From NCBI GenBank assembly GCA_900556195.1, contig USOJ01000084.1, forward strand, positions 1-6,011: a stretch of DNA of 6,011 bases, in the 5' to 3' direction. The DNA comes from an uncultured Eubacteriales bacterium. Its GTDB lineage: Bacteria; Bacillota; Clostridia; Christensenellales; Borkfalkiaceae. The translations under genes and the position numbers were made by a program. Every line of letters begins with the position of its first letter. Position 1 is the first letter of the stretch. Shown one piece after another: positions 5,946 to 6,011 of this stretch. The notes below the pieces were generated by a model. That model made no database searches. It saw nothing but the letters and a program-made list of their open reading frames with translations, and had not been told where the DNA came from.

Positions 5946-5985
5946 GCGCCGCTTTGCAAAAAATGCAAAGCGGCGCTTATTTTTT
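5946..5985 (+). terminator. Strong intrinsic terminator of the 211-aa gene
   Basis: A perfect 13-bp stem, GCGCCGCTTTGCA (5946-5958) with TGCAAAGCGGCGC (5964-5976), encloses an AAAAA loop and is followed by TTATTTTTT (5977-5985). It starts 13 nt after the stop codon. This is a textbook rho-independent terminator and closes the monocistronic unit. The remaining 26 bases to the window end show no feature. Confidence 0.95.
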
Positions 5986-6011
5986 ATGAGTAATCGCGGT
6001 TAATGACTTGA

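Noticed and set aside
5986..6003. Tiny frame MSNRG after the last terminator
   Set aside because: Five codons without a ribosome binding site, starting directly at the terminator tail; no reason to think it is translated.

Overview
The window is a chromosomal housekeeping segment from what looks like an endospore-forming member of the Bacillota, most likely an uncultured lineage of Clostridia. That placement is inferred from the spore-maturation pair spmA/spmB, the metG-tatD-rsmA order typical of Firmicutes, and a strong AAGGAGG Shine-Dalgarno site. No mobile element, CRISPR array, tRNA or rRNA is visible.

Layout: on the minus strand, spmA (350-907) runs into spmB (353 to beyond the left edge), with the stop and start codons overlapping as ATGA. 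A 132-bp divergent spacer (908-1039) holds a perfect 9-bp hairpin with a T-run and a candidate promoter whose -10 lies in the palindrome AGTATACT. On the plus strand follows a tightly packed unit: metG (1040-2968), tatD (2965-3732), a small TatD-linked radical SAM protein (3736-4323) and rsmA/ksgA (4323-5153). The junctions are an ATGA overlap, a 3-nt gap and a TAATG overlap, so co-transcription and translational coupling are likely. After a 143-bp spacer with a sequence resembling a sigma-K promoter comes a 211-aa protein I do not recognise by name (5297-5932), closed by a very strong intrinsic terminator (5946-5985). The spacers are all shorter than 300 bp.

How the genes fit together: metG charges tRNA-Met, rsmA dimethylates 16S rRNA, and TatD is a metal-dependent nuclease, so the central operon is translation and nucleic-acid housekeeping. 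The radical SAM gene is the unexplained member. It sits where the ribonuclease M5 gene rnmV lies in Bacillus subtilis, between tatD and ksgA. Sporulation genes flank the operon: spmAB on the left, and on the right a gene that may be expressed in the mother cell.

I found no evident new multi-gene system. The two items most worth pursuing are the radical SAM protein and the 211-aa protein with its sporulation-type promoter. A third, smaller puzzle is the hairpin and six-codon reading frame directly in front of spmA.
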